64,000 bases of DNA, from the NCBI RefSeq assembly GCF_019904235.1, contig NZ_CP063202.1, forward strand, positions 1,736,001 to 1,800,000, read 5' to 3'. The stretch is from Erythrobacter sp. SCSIO 43205. Its GTDB lineage: Bacteria; Pseudomonadota; Alphaproteobacteria; Sphingomonadales; Sphingomonadaceae. The notes below the pieces were generated by a model, which saw nothing but the letters and a program-made list of their open reading frames with translations, ran no database searches and had not been told where the DNA came from. Position numbers and translations under genes: made by a program. Below are positions 46,488 to 55,639 of this stretch, one piece after another; the first letter of the stretch is position 1; each line of letters starts with the position of its first letter.

Positions 46488-47479
46488 AGCACACCCTGGA
46501 CGATGCCACCGCGCGCAAATTCGCACAGATTGCTCTGGGCCATGTCGCCAAGGAATATCCCAATCAGCCGATGCACGCGATGGCAGGGGATGAGGATACG
46601 CTGACACCGCGGGCGCTGCATCCTGCGTTTTTCGGTAGCTTTGACTGGCATTCCTGCGTGCACTCCTGGTGGCTTTTGTTGACCTTACGGCGGCTTTTTC
46701 CCTCCATTCCTGAGGCGCAAGAAATCACGGCGCTCGCTGAAACGACCTTCACCGAGGAGAAACTCGCGGTCGAGCTAGCCTATTTGCAGCGCCCCACTTC
46801 GCGCGGGTGGGAGCGCCCTTATGGCTGGGCCTGGTTGCTTTATCTCCAGCTCGAAGCATCGCGCCATGATGATCAGGTATGGGACAAGCGGTTAGAACCC
46901 ATGGCGCGCTTTCTCGCTGAGCGCCTTGACCAATACCTGCATATCCTCACCTATCCGATCACCGTTGGCACCCATTTCAACACCGCTTTTGCACTGGTGC
47001 TCGCAGGCGAATGGAGCAGGGAAAATGATCCTGATCTTCTTTCGAGGATTGAAAGCTGGGCGGTGGAAGCCTTTGGACACAAACAAAACTATTCCGGATG
47101 GGAGCCGGGGGGCGACGAATTTCTCTCACCTGTACTTACCGCTGCGCTTTTGGTGGCAGAGATCACGCCGAGCGAGCAGTTTTCACCTTGGTTCGACGCA
47201 CTTGTCCTTTCAAATGGATGGCTTGAGCGTGAGTGCAAGCCCGTCACCGTCTCAGACCGCAGCGATGGCAAGATCGCTCACCTTGACGGCCTCAATCTCA
47301 GCCGCGCCTGGTGTCTCATTCGCATCGGGCGAAAGCTGAGCGAAGAGGGCGCAAAACAACTGCTGGCAGCGCGCGCCAAAACCCATCTTAGCGCTTCTCT
47401 CCCGCACATTGCCGGTGATTATATGGGTGAACACTGGCTGGCGAGTTTTGCTTTGCTGGCTCTGATTGAAAGCCGGTAA
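46478..47479 (+). CDS. DUF2891 family protein
   Basis: A 333-residue soluble, mostly helical protein of the DUF2891 family, whose function I do not know. Conserved-looking patches rich in Trp, His and Asp include HPAFFGSFDWHSCVHSWW, RPYGWAWLL, THFNTAFAL, NYSGWEPGGDEFLSP and DYMGEHWLASFAL. This looks like the active-site face of an alpha/alpha toroid, as in some sugar- or peptide-acting enzymes. The start is ATG 46478, with GGGAG 11 bases upstream; ATG 46484, which overlaps the DUF979 stop, is an alternative. It closes the four-gene operon. No signal peptide is seen. Confidence 0.82.
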   Translation: MEMKHTLDDATARKFAQIALGHVAKEYPNQPMHAMAGDEDTLTPRALHPAFFGSFDWHSCVHSWWLLLTLRRLFPSIPEAQEITALAETTFTEEKLAVELAYLQRPTSRGWERPYGWAWLLYLQLEASRHDDQVWDKRLEPMARFLAERLDQYLHILTYPITVGTHFNTAFALVLAGEWSRENDPDLLSRIESWAVEAFGHKQNYSGWEPGGDEFLSPVLTAALLVAEITPSEQFSPWFDALVLSNGWLERECKPVTVSDRSDGKIAHLDGLNLSRAWCLIRIGRKLSEEGAKQLLAARAKTHLSASLPHIAGDYMGEHWLASFALLALIESR

Positions 47480-47517
47480 AGTCCCGCGCCGCCCATATTC
47501 TGCGTTCGCAATGGTGT

Positions 47518-47616
47518 GGTTAGCTGAAATTAACCGAAAATCTAAATCCCCGAAAAGCGCAGAAATCCTAGCGTTTTACGCCGTTTTACATTTGGTCATA
47601 ACGAGTTGCTAACCAT
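47518..47616 (+). promoter_or_regulatory. Possible promoter region with inverted repeats before the DUF11 cluster
   Basis: GGTTAGCTGAAATTAACC (47518-47535) is an inverted repeat containing a TTAACC half-site. CTAACCAT at 47609-47616 resembles a CtrA half-site. Between them lies a short direct repeat, CGTTTTACGCCGTTTTACA. A possible -35/-10 pair is TTGGTC (47592-47597) and ATTACT (47615-47620), 17 bases apart. No experimental or strong consensus support; the region is AT-rich compared with its surroundings, which suits a promoter. Confidence 0.3.
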
Positions 47617-47638
47617 TACTGAGTAGTTGCCTCTAGGT

Positions 47639-48619
47639 ATGGATACCAAGGCACTCACTCGCTCGCTCTTCGCCACATCTGTTTTGGCGACGTTTACCTT
47701 TGCAGCCCCGGCACTTGCCGAGGGCGTCACTGCAGGGTCACTCATCGAAAACACCGCTACAGCCACCTATGAGGATGGCGAAGGTGAAAAATCGGTCGAT
47801 TCAAACACTGTCACACTGACAGTGGATGAGTTGCTCGATGTGACGGTGACCTCGCTTGATGGCGGCCCGGTTGCGGCCGAACCCGGCGAGGCCGTGCTCA
47901 CATATGAAGTGACCAATCAGGGTAATGGCCCGGAAGCTTTCACACTTATTGCAGACCCGGCTGTTGCCGGAAATAACTTCGACACAACCGTCAACCTCAT
48001 CGCAATCGATACCAACGGCAACGGCGTTTATGACGACGGGGTCGATGAAGTTCTCACCGGCCCTGAGACGACCTCTGAATTGGCAGCTGACGAAGCGGTC
48101 ACCGTTTTTGTCGTGGTTACCGTGCCGGGCGGCACAACCGACGGCGACACCAGCCAGGTCGAGCTTCGCGCAGATGCGGCGACAGGGACAGGGGCACCGG
48201 GAACAACCTTTGCCGGCGCAGGTGTCAATGGCACCGATGCGATTGTCGGCACGACAGGCGCCTCAGCGATTGCCAATGGTTCGCTTGTGATCGGCCTGAC
48301 CACGGTAGAACTCACCAAGGCGGTGAGCGTGGTTGACCCATTTGGCGGGACCAGCGTGGTTCCGGGCTCTGTCGCGACCTTTACGCTTAGCGCTGAAGTT
48401 TTAGGCGATGGGACGCTTGATGCGCTTGTCATCACTGACGCCATCCCTGCCGACACGACTTACGTCGATGGCAGCCTCGCGCTTGATGGCAACCCTCTCA
48501 CTGATGCAGCCGACACCGATCAAGGCACCGCCTCTGATGCGAGCGGGATCAGCGTCGACATCGGCACGGTCGCTGGCGGCGATACTTACGAAGTCACTTT
48601 TGACGTCACGATCGACTGA
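47639..48619 (+). CDS. Exported DUF11-type Ig-like protein
   Basis: A 326-residue protein with a signal peptide ending in APALA at about residue 28. The mature part starts GVTAGSLIENTATATYEDGEG, the entry motif of DUF11-type surface proteins. It carries DTNGNGVYDDGVDE, a calcium-loop-like stretch, and a C-terminal Ig-like DUF11 module (TKAVSVVDPFGG to VTFDVTID). The protein stops exactly at the module end with no anchor. Acidic, low-Lys composition fits an extracellular protein. First gene of the five-gene cluster; function unknown. The ribosome site is weak (AGGT next to the ATG). Confidence 0.78.
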   Translation: MDTKALTRSLFATSVLATFTFAAPALAEGVTAGSLIENTATATYEDGEGEKSVDSNTVTLTVDELLDVTVTSLDGGPVAAEPGEAVLTYEVTNQGNGPEAFTLIADPAVAGNNFDTTVNLIAIDTNGNGVYDDGVDEVLTGPETTSELAADEAVTVFVVVTVPGGTTDGDTSQVELRADAATGTGAPGTTFAGAGVNGTDAIVGTTGASAIANGSLVIGLTTVELTKAVSVVDPFGGTSVVPGSVATFTLSAEVLGDGTLDALVITDAIPADTTYVDGSLALDGNPLTDAADTDQGTASDASGISVDIGTVAGGDTYEVTFDVTID

Positions 48620-48652
48620 CGCACTCAACTTTAGGAACCAAGGACAAGGTCC

Positions 48653-49138
48653 ATGAAATTGTTCACGAAAATTCTCGCAAGTTCACTGCTCTTCGCCTCT
48701 GTGTCTGTGGCTGTCCCAGCCACCGCGCAAGAGGCGAGCGCGGTTGTGGTGACGGGCGATGTGAAACAGGTTGAAGTGTCCACCGATGCCAATGGCGAAG
48801 AGGTCACGAAGCTTGTCGACCTTGGCGTCACTGTGCCCGGCACGCGTCTCGTCTTTCGCACCAATTACGAGAACACGACCCAAGAGGTCATCCGCAATTT
48901 CAAGCTGACCAATCCGATCCATCCATCGGTGCGCCTTGCACCTGATGCAGACGGAGATCTCACCGTATCGGTTGATGGCGGCAACACCTGGGGGCCGCTT
49001 TCTTCGCTTAGCGTTTCTGGCGAAGATGGCAGCGCTCGCAGCGCGACCCATGCTGATGTCACCCATGTTCGTTGGACCATCGCCGAAATCGCGCCGGGCG
49101 CCGGCGGACAAGTTCAAATCCCTGCGATCATTCGCTGA
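48653..49138 (+). CDS. Small exported protein of the DUF11 cluster
   Basis: A 161-residue protein with a signal peptide ending ATAQ at about residue 24. One Ig-like domain follows, with LVFRTNYENTTQEVIRNFKL, SVDGGNTWGPLSSLSV and ADVTHVRWTI, resembling single-domain DUF11-like exported proteins. It ends VQIPAIIR without an anchor. AAGGACAAGG upstream of ATG 48653 gives a good ribosome site. It lies 33 bases after the previous gene. Role unknown; likely part of the same surface structure. Confidence 0.75.
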   Translation: MKLFTKILASSLLFASVSVAVPATAQEASAVVVTGDVKQVEVSTDANGEEVTKLVDLGVTVPGTRLVFRTNYENTTQEVIRNFKLTNPIHPSVRLAPDADGDLTVSVDGGNTWGPLSSLSVSGEDGSARSATHADVTHVRWTIAEIAPGAGGQVQIPAIIR

Positions 49139-49247
49139 CGCGCGGGAGAATTCACCAGCTTAGCTGTCCTCAACGGGGGGGAGCAAGCCGCCAAGCCTTG
49201 TGGGCGGTTAATTTGACACAAGGCGCACTCGCAAAGGACCACTTGCA

Positions 49248-50366
49248 ATGAGACAATCCACCCAATTGCTGGGGGCAGTCAGCGCGGTCGCGCTTATTGC
49301 CATGTCCAGCACGCCGGCTTTCGCAGTCGGCACAACAGCCGGGGACACGATCACCAACACGGTGAGCGTGACCTATCAGGTTGGGGACAATCCCGACACT
49401 GAACAAGAAGTGACGGATACAGACACTTTTACCGTTGACCGCGTGGTCGATGTAAACGTTAATCTGACCAGCGCGACCCCAGTGACGGTTGCACCAGGTC
49501 AGGTTCAGGCTGTTCTTGCCTTCGACGTGACAAACCTGTCGAACGATACGGTTGACCTTGACCTTTCAACCGTTCTGACCGCCGGGACCGCTGCCAATAT
49601 CGACAACATCACGATCTATCGCGATGCGAACGGTGACGGCGTGCTTCAACAGTCCGAAATCGACGCTGGAGCGATCACTTTCCTTGATGAAGTGGCTGCC
49701 GACGATGGCACGGGCGCTCAAACTCTCGAAGTTATCGTTGTTGCCGACATCACGACCGATGCGGTCAACGGTGATACATTCGACATCGTTCTGATAGCTG
49801 ATGCACACGAAGCTGGCTCTGCTGGCACTCTGGGTGCAGAAATCACGGCGACAAGCGGCGCGAATACTGATGGCGTGGACACAGTCCTTGCCGATGGTTC
49901 GGGCACGGCCGAAGAAGCGGCAAATCAGGGCGACCACTCTGATCTTGGCCAATTCTCGGTGGCTGGCGCGCTGGTTTCGGTTGTGAAATCAAGCCGTATT
50001 GTCAGCGATCCTGTGAATGGCACGACCAACCCGAAGGCAATTCCGGGTGCCGTGATCGAATATTGTATTGCTGTCACAAACGCCAGCGGCGCTGCTGCTG
50101 CAACCGCCGTCACCGTGAGCGATGACCTTCCAGCGGACGTGACCTTCACGGCCGGCTCGGGCATCTTCGTTGATGGTACAGCCACCGTTGACACCTCTGG
50201 CCCAACGCCTGTCGCAACTTGCTCGGGTGGTTCAGACGGTGAAGGAACCACCGCAAGCTTTACAGCGGGCGGCGGCACTGGCGGTCTCGACCTGATTTCA
50301 GGCGATCTGTCAGACATTCCGGCGAGCACCACCCGCTCGCTCTATTTCGAAGTCACGATCAATTAA
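49248..50366 (+). CDS. Exported DUF11-type protein with EF-hand-like loop
   Basis: A 372-residue protein with a signal peptide ending PAFA at about residue 26. The mature part opens GTTAGDTITNTVSVTYQVGD. DANGDGVLQQSE (bases 49623-49658) fits the calcium EF-loop pattern in full. Residues from about 241 form a DUF11 module with DPVNGTTNPKAIPGAVIEY, a motif shared almost word for word with the last gene of the cluster. It ends RSLYFEVTIN at the module end. AAAGGACC precedes the ATG. Function unknown. Confidence 0.8.
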   Translation: MRQSTQLLGAVSAVALIAMSSTPAFAVGTTAGDTITNTVSVTYQVGDNPDTEQEVTDTDTFTVDRVVDVNVNLTSATPVTVAPGQVQAVLAFDVTNLSNDTVDLDLSTVLTAGTAANIDNITIYRDANGDGVLQQSEIDAGAITFLDEVAADDGTGAQTLEVIVVADITTDAVNGDTFDIVLIADAHEAGSAGTLGAEITATSGANTDGVDTVLADGSGTAEEAANQGDHSDLGQFSVAGALVSVVKSSRIVSDPVNGTTNPKAIPGAVIEYCIAVTNASGAAAATAVTVSDDLPADVTFTAGSGIFVDGTATVDTSGPTPVATCSGGSDGEGTTASFTAGGGTGGLDLISGDLSDIPASTTRSLYFEVTIN

Positions 50367-50386
50367 GGTCGCTCGGACTTAGAAAT

Positions 50387-53300
50387 ATGACTTTGCGTGT
50401 GTGCTCCTCTGTGAAGCGCCTGGCAGCAGCACTCGGTGTAGTGCTGCTGCCATTCGGCGTGTTCGCAGGGAGCGCAAACGCGCAAAACACCGATGATGCG
50501 CAAGTTGTTGGCACCATCACCAATACAGCGGAGGCCAGCTGGCTGTTTGAGGGGCGCGAGCGCGAAACGGTCTCCAATACGATTGAATTCGATGTCACAT
50601 TGCCCCCACCAGAGATTCGGGCGCTTCGCTCGACCCCTCAGGGCAATGTTGACCTCAATTTTCGCGCACCTTTGTGCGTTGCAAGCGGGCAAGGCCCCGC
50701 TGCGATAGGCGGCGCGCCGCCCACATCAATCGCTCTTACCCCGGTAGAAGGCATGGCCGAGGTCACCTCGATCATTCGCCCTGGCCAAACCATGTTGTTC
50801 GAAATCACCGCGCTTGAGGCCAATCTCGATAAGACGGCGGTCGATAGCATGGATGTGACGATCACCACGTCGACCGGTGACGAAGAGAGCATGACAATTT
50901 TTGAAACCGGCGAAAACACGGGCGTTTTCGTCGGACAAATCGGCACAGCGCGCATTCCACCAACCCCTGCGGGCGGTGATTGCCAATTGAGCATCAATAA
51001 CGGCTCGATGATTTCGATTGAGGGCTTTTTGCCCGGTGAAACGACGGTAATCGTCGAAACTGATGTCGAAGTTCTCGCCGATCCATTTGGCGTCGTGTTT
51101 GACAGTGAAACGGGCGAACCTGTTTCCGGCGCGCGTGTTTCGCTGGTCGATGCAGTCACCGGCGCGCCCGCTACCGTCTTTGCCGAAGATGGTGTAACCC
51201 CTTGGCCATCAACAGTTATTTCTGGTCAGCCGATCAGTTACGGCAATGGCCTTATCCACACGCAGGAAGCAGGCGAGTTCTGGTTCCCGCTCACCAATCT
51301 TGGCGAATATCGCCTTTTGATAGAGCCGCCAGAGCCTTACAGCGCGCCATCGGTAGTAAGCCGCACAAGCCTGGCACGGTTGACGCGACCTGATGGGCGC
51401 GCTTTCGTCATTCTTGACGCATCTTTCGGGCAAAGTTTTACTTTGACCGATCCGACCCCGGTGCAAGTTGATATTCCGCTCGACCGTCCAGGCGAGGACA
51501 TTGGCCTTGTCAAAACCGCGTCGCGAGATCGTGTGCAGCCCGGTGATGTGGTGTTCTATTCGATCACGGCGAGGAACGATACTGCTCGTCCACGCCGCGA
51601 CGTGGTGCTGACCGATACGCCATCGGCTTCGCTGAGGTTCCGCCCTGACAGTGTGCGAATAAACGGTGCCGAGGCACCGCAGCAGGTCGCATTTGCGCCT
51701 GATGGAAGCGCGCTTACGGTGGCTTTGGGCGACTTGGCTGCGGGCGAGGCGGCGCGGGTTACGTACGCCATGACGGTTCGTCCCGACGCATCTCCGGGCA
51801 CAGCTTTGAACGATGTTGTCAGCACCGATTCCGTTGGCCGTCGCACGCGCACCAATGTCGCAATCGAGGTCGAGCGTGAGACAATCGCGGACCGTATGAC
51901 AATCATTGGCCGCATTACCGCTGGTCCGTGCTCTGTGCGCGGAACCAAAGATGCCCCGCGTCCCGGCGTTCCCGGCGTGCGCGTAGTTATGGAAGATGGC
52001 TCATACGCGATAACCGACGCTGATGGCCGCTATCACTTTGAAGGCGTTGTACCGGGCACTCACGTAGTGGCGGTTGCACCCATGACGGTTCCTGAAGGCG
52101 GCGAGCTTGTGAATTGCTATCGCGACACGCGCAACGCAGGCAGCGCAAGCTCGCGCTTCGTCATCGGGCAGGGCGGCTCGCTCGTTGTGGCCGATTTCGA
52201 CATCGCTTTTCCTGAAAGCACCGCTACCGCTGCTGAGCAGGCGCTTGCCGCTCTGTTTGGCGAAGCTCGCCCCGATGGCGAGGCTGCGCGTGCAGTCAAC
52301 GCAATCGCTGGCGGCTCCGGCCGTCCTCAAGTCGAGCGCGCGGGTCCATCTGTGTCAGCGGACACTCTCACGCGAGCAGGCGTTCCTGCAAGTACAGCCG
52401 AGGCAGCTGAGCGCGCCGAGCCGAGCTATGCGGCGAATACCGACTGGCTGGCGCTTGGCGATGGCGAAGATGGTTTCCTCTTCCCCGGCACCACAGCCAA
52501 CCCGCGCTCGCCCGCTATTCGCGTGGCCATCCGCCATCGCCGGGGGCAACAGATTGTCCTGCGTGTGAATGGCGAAGAGGTGAGCGGACTTGCCTTCGAT
52601 GGTACTTTGACGCCTGCACATGGCCGGTTTGCGGTGAGCACATGGCGCGGCATCGTCCTTGATGGTGATCGTACCGTGCTCGAGGCCGATGTGATCAACT
52701 CCTTTGGCGGGGTCAGCAAAACCTTCACCCGCGAAGTTTTCTTCACCTCGACGCCAACCCGTGTCGAACTGGTGCCAGAGCTTTCCAACCTTGTCGCCGA
52801 TGGCCGCACACGTCCGGTGATCGCGATCCGCGTGCTCGACCGCAACAACCGCCCGCTGCGCGAAGGTGTGTCGGGTAACTTCACCCTTAACGCGCCGTAC
52901 GAAAGCGGCGAGCAGATTGACCGTCAACAGCTCAATCAGCTCACCGGTTTCAACCCCAGCCAGGCGCGCTGGGTGGTTGAGGGCACCGATGGTATCGCGA
53001 AAATCGAGCTTGCTCCGACCATGGTTTCCGGCTCGCTGCGCCTCGACTTCCAGTTCAACGACGGCGAACTTGTGCGCGAGCAGCAGTTGGAGACATGGAT
53101 TGTTCCCGGCGACATCGAATGGACGATCGTTGGCCTTGCCGAAGGCACCGTTGGCGCCAAGTCGGTGGCTGAAAACATGGAGCGTGAGGGCCGCTTTGAC
53201 AGCGACCTTGGCGATGATGCACGCGTTGCGCTTTATGCCAAGGGCCGCGTGCTCGGCAAATTCCTGACCACCATCGCCTACGACAGCGCCAAGCAGCGCG

Positions 53301-55639
53301 AAGACCAGCGCGTGCTGGGTACGCTTGACCCCAATGCCTATTACACCGTTTTCGCTGACGCATCATCGCGCCGTTTTGATGCTGCAAGCCGCGAGAAGCT
53401 TTACGTGCGCATCGAAACAGCGACCTTCTATGCTCTGTATGGCGACTTTGAGACAGCTTTCGATCAAACCCGCCTTGCCCGCTACAACCGAACCGCAACT
53501 GGCGTAAAAGCCGAAGCGCGCGTGGGACAGTTCAAAGCGAGCGGTTTTGCCGCTGAAATCTCCAGCCGCCTGCAGCGCGAAGAGATCCAAGGCCAAGGTA
53601 TTACCGGCCCGTATCAGCTTGGCAGCCGCAGTGTTCTGCCAAACTCAGAGCGTGTGACGCTCGAAGTGCGCGACCGTTTCCGTCCGGAGCTGATCGTGAG
53701 CAGCCAGACGCTGACGCGCTTTATCGACTATGATCTCGACCTGCTGACAGGCACGATCACCTTCGCGCGCCCTGTGCTGAGCCGTGACGAGAACCTCAAC
53801 CCGCAATTTATCGTTGTTGAGTATGAAACGGACGGACTTGGCAATGCTGAAATGAACGCAGGCGCACGCGTCGATTGGACCAGCGGCGATGGCCGCATCC
53901 GGATCGGCGCCAATGCGATCACCGATAAGGGTGAGGGCGCGCGCACCGATATGGGCACGCTCGACCTTCGCGCCGACCTTTCCGCCAGTACGCAGGTTCG
54001 CGGTGAAATCGCGATGAGCCGCAGCGAAGGCGAAACTGCAACTGGCTGGCTTGCTGAAGTGCAGCACCAGACTGGCAAGCTCGACATCCTCGCATACGCT
54101 CAGCAACTCGACCAGGATTACGGCGTGGGTCAGCAAAACGGTGTCGATCAAGGCCGCCGCAAGGTGGGTGTCGATGGGCGCGTGTTCCTGAATGATCACC
54201 TCAGCGTGCTGGGCAGCGTTTGGCAGGACGACAGTCTCACCGACAATTCGCGCCGCCGCGCTGCACAGGCTCAAGTCAATCTGACGCGCAAGAATACCGA
54301 TTTGCGCCTTGGCCTTGCCCACTTCAATGACCGTCTCACCGATGGCACGACTAACACTTCGACCGTTCTCGAAGGCGGTGTGACCCAGCGCCTGTTCGAC
54401 AATGCGCTTGAGCTTTCAGCGTCGAGTGCCATCGCGCTCGACAAGGTGCAAAGCATTGACCTTCCGGCCCGTCACCGCATTGGTGCACGCTATGCGATTG
54501 CCAATGGAGTGCGTCTTGTTGGCACATATGAGATTGCCGATGGCGAGAACATCGACGCGCGCACGCTTCGCGGCGGTGTGGAAGTGACCCCATGGCAGGG
54601 TGGTCAGATCATCACCTCCATTGGTCAGGACACAATCGGCGAGCTTGGCAACCGCACCTTCACTGCCTTCGGCCTTGCGCAAACGCTGCAACTTTCAAGC
54701 GAATTTTCAATCGACGCGACCATTGACGGCAACCGGACCTTGAACGGTTCGGCTGATGTCGCGGACCTTGTGAACCCGCTTCAACCTGCGGCCACTGGTG
54801 GTCAGCTCACCGGCGTACAGCAGTTTGAAGATTTCACCGCTGTCACCCTTGGCGGCGCATGGCGCAAGGATCGCTGGAGCATCACAGGCCGCGGCGAATA
54901 TCGCGATGGCGAGCTTGCCGATCGCATGGGCGCGACCCTCGGTGCAATCCGCCAGCTGGGTGAGGGCAGCATCGTCGGCTCAGGGATTACCTGGACGAAG
55001 GCCGAAGACGAAAACGGCCCGCAGGTTGAAATCATGGACGCAGCCATCGCCTTTGCTCACCGTCCCGACGCTTCTGAAATCGCCATGCTCGGCAAGCTTG
55101 AATACCGCAGCGATAAAGTCACCGGCGGCGTTGCCGGGGTGGCTGGCGGCGCAGGCGCAAGCGCGCTTCTTGTGGATGGCGATGCAACCTCGCGCCGCGT
55201 AATCGCCAGCTGGTCGACCAATTGGACACCGCGTGATTTTGACGAGGATGAAAACGGCTTTGTCACTCAATCGCGCCGCAATGAATTCGGCCTCTTCGTG
55301 GGTGGCCGCTACAATTTCGACGAATTCGAAGGCACGGAATTCTCAGGCACGACCACCTTCATCGGGGCAGATGCGCGCATCGGCATTGGCGAGAAATTCG
55401 AAATCGGCGCAAGCGCAACCGTGCGTGCCAACCTTGAAGACGATGTGACCAGCTTCTCCTATGGCCCAACGATTGGTGTGACCCCGGTCGAAGGGATGCT
55501 CATCACGGTTGGTTACAACATCGAGGGTTTCCGCGACGGCGATTTCTCAGCGGCGCGCAACACCGATAAAGGCGTGTTCGCAAGTGTTCGCATGAAGTTC
55601 GACACCAGCAGCTTTGACTTTCTGGGGTTAGGGCGATGA
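50387..55639 (+). CDS. Giant exported protein with DUF11 and CNA-B-like modules and a probable outer-membrane barrel
   Basis: A 1750-residue protein with a signal peptide ending SANAQ at about residue 33. The same TNTAEASW entry motif follows. A DUF11 module lies at about 370-485 (GLVKTASRDRVQPGDVVFYS) and a carboxypeptidase-regulatory/SdrD-B-like module at about 510-575 (VPGVRVVMEDGSYAITDADG). From about residue 1000 to the end, alternating strands with aromatic girdle residues suggest an outer-membrane beta-barrel (ATFYALYGDFETAFD, DYDLDLLTGTITFARPV). The C-terminus is SFDFLGLGR, not the usual terminal Phe. I infer that it anchors or exports the other cluster proteins. It lies 20 bases after its upstream neighbour and overlaps the next gene by ATGA. 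Confidence 0.82.
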   Translation: MTLRVCSSVKRLAAALGVVLLPFGVFAGSANAQNTDDAQVVGTITNTAEASWLFEGRERETVSNTIEFDVTLPPPEIRALRSTPQGNVDLNFRAPLCVASGQGPAAIGGAPPTSIALTPVEGMAEVTSIIRPGQTMLFEITALEANLDKTAVDSMDVTITTSTGDEESMTIFETGENTGVFVGQIGTARIPPTPAGGDCQLSINNGSMISIEGFLPGETTVIVETDVEVLADPFGVVFDSETGEPVSGARVSLVDAVTGAPATVFAEDGVTPWPSTVISGQPISYGNGLIHTQEAGEFWFPLTNLGEYRLLIEPPEPYSAPSVVSRTSLARLTRPDGRAFVILDASFGQSFTLTDPTPVQVDIPLDRPGEDIGLVKTASRDRVQPGDVVFYSITARNDTARPRRDVVLTDTPSASLRFRPDSVRINGAEAPQQVAFAPDGSALTVALGDLAAGEAARVTYAMTVRPDASPGTALNDVVSTDSVGRRTRTNVAIEVERETIADRMTIIGRITAGPCSVRGTKDAPRPGVPGVRVVMEDGSYAITDADGRYHFEGVVPGTHVVAVAPMTVPEGGELVNCYRDTRNAGSASSRFVIGQGGSLVVADFDIAFPESTATAAEQALAALFGEARPDGEAARAVNAIAGGSGRPQVERAGPSVSADTLTRAGVPASTAEAAERAEPSYAANTDWLALGDGEDGFLFPGTTANPRSPAIRVAIRHRRGQQIVLRVNGEEVSGLAFDGTLTPAHGRFAVSTWRGIVLDGDRTVLEADVINSFGGVSKTFTREVFFTSTPTRVELVPELSNLVADGRTRPVIAIRVLDRNNRPLREGVSGNFTLNAPYESGEQIDRQQLNQLTGFNPSQARWVVEGTDGIAKIELAPTMVSGSLRLDFQFNDGELVREQQLETWIVPGDIEWTIVGLAEGTVGAKSVAENMEREGRFDSDLGDDARVALYAKGRVLGKFLTTIAYDSAKQREDQRVLGTLDPNAYYTVFADASSRRFDAASREKLYVRIETATFYALYGDFETAFDQTRLARYNRTATGVKAEARVGQFKASGFAAEISSRLQREEIQGQGITGPYQLGSRSVLPNSERVTLEVRDRFRPELIVSSQTLTRFIDYDLDLLTGTITFARPVLSRDENLNPQFIVVEYETDGLGNAEMNAGARVDWTSGDGRIRIGANAITDKGEGARTDMGTLDLRADLSASTQVRGEIAMSRSEGETATGWLAEVQHQTGKLDILAYAQQLDQDYGVGQQNGVDQGRRKVGVDGRVFLNDHLSVLGSVWQDDSLTDNSRRRAAQAQVNLTRKNTDLRLGLAHFNDRLTDGTTNTSTVLEGGVTQRLFDNALELSASSAIALDKVQSIDLPARHRIGARYAIANGVRLVGTYEIADGENIDARTLRGGVEVTPWQGGQIITSIGQDTIGELGNRTFTAFGLAQTLQLSSEFSIDATIDGNRTLNGSADVADLVNPLQPAATGGQLTGVQQFEDFTAVTLGGAWRKDRWSITGRGEYRDGELADRMGATLGAIRQLGEGSIVGSGITWTKAEDENGPQVEIMDAAIAFAHRPDASEIAMLGKLEYRSDKVTGGVAGVAGGAGASALLVDGDATSRRVIASWSTNWTPRDFDEDENGFVTQSRRNEFGLFVGGRYNFDEFEGTEFSGTTTFIGADARIGIGEKFEIGASATVRANLEDDVTSFSYGPTIGVTPVEGMLITVGYNIEGFRDGDFSAARNTDKGVFASVRMKFDTSSFDFLGLGR

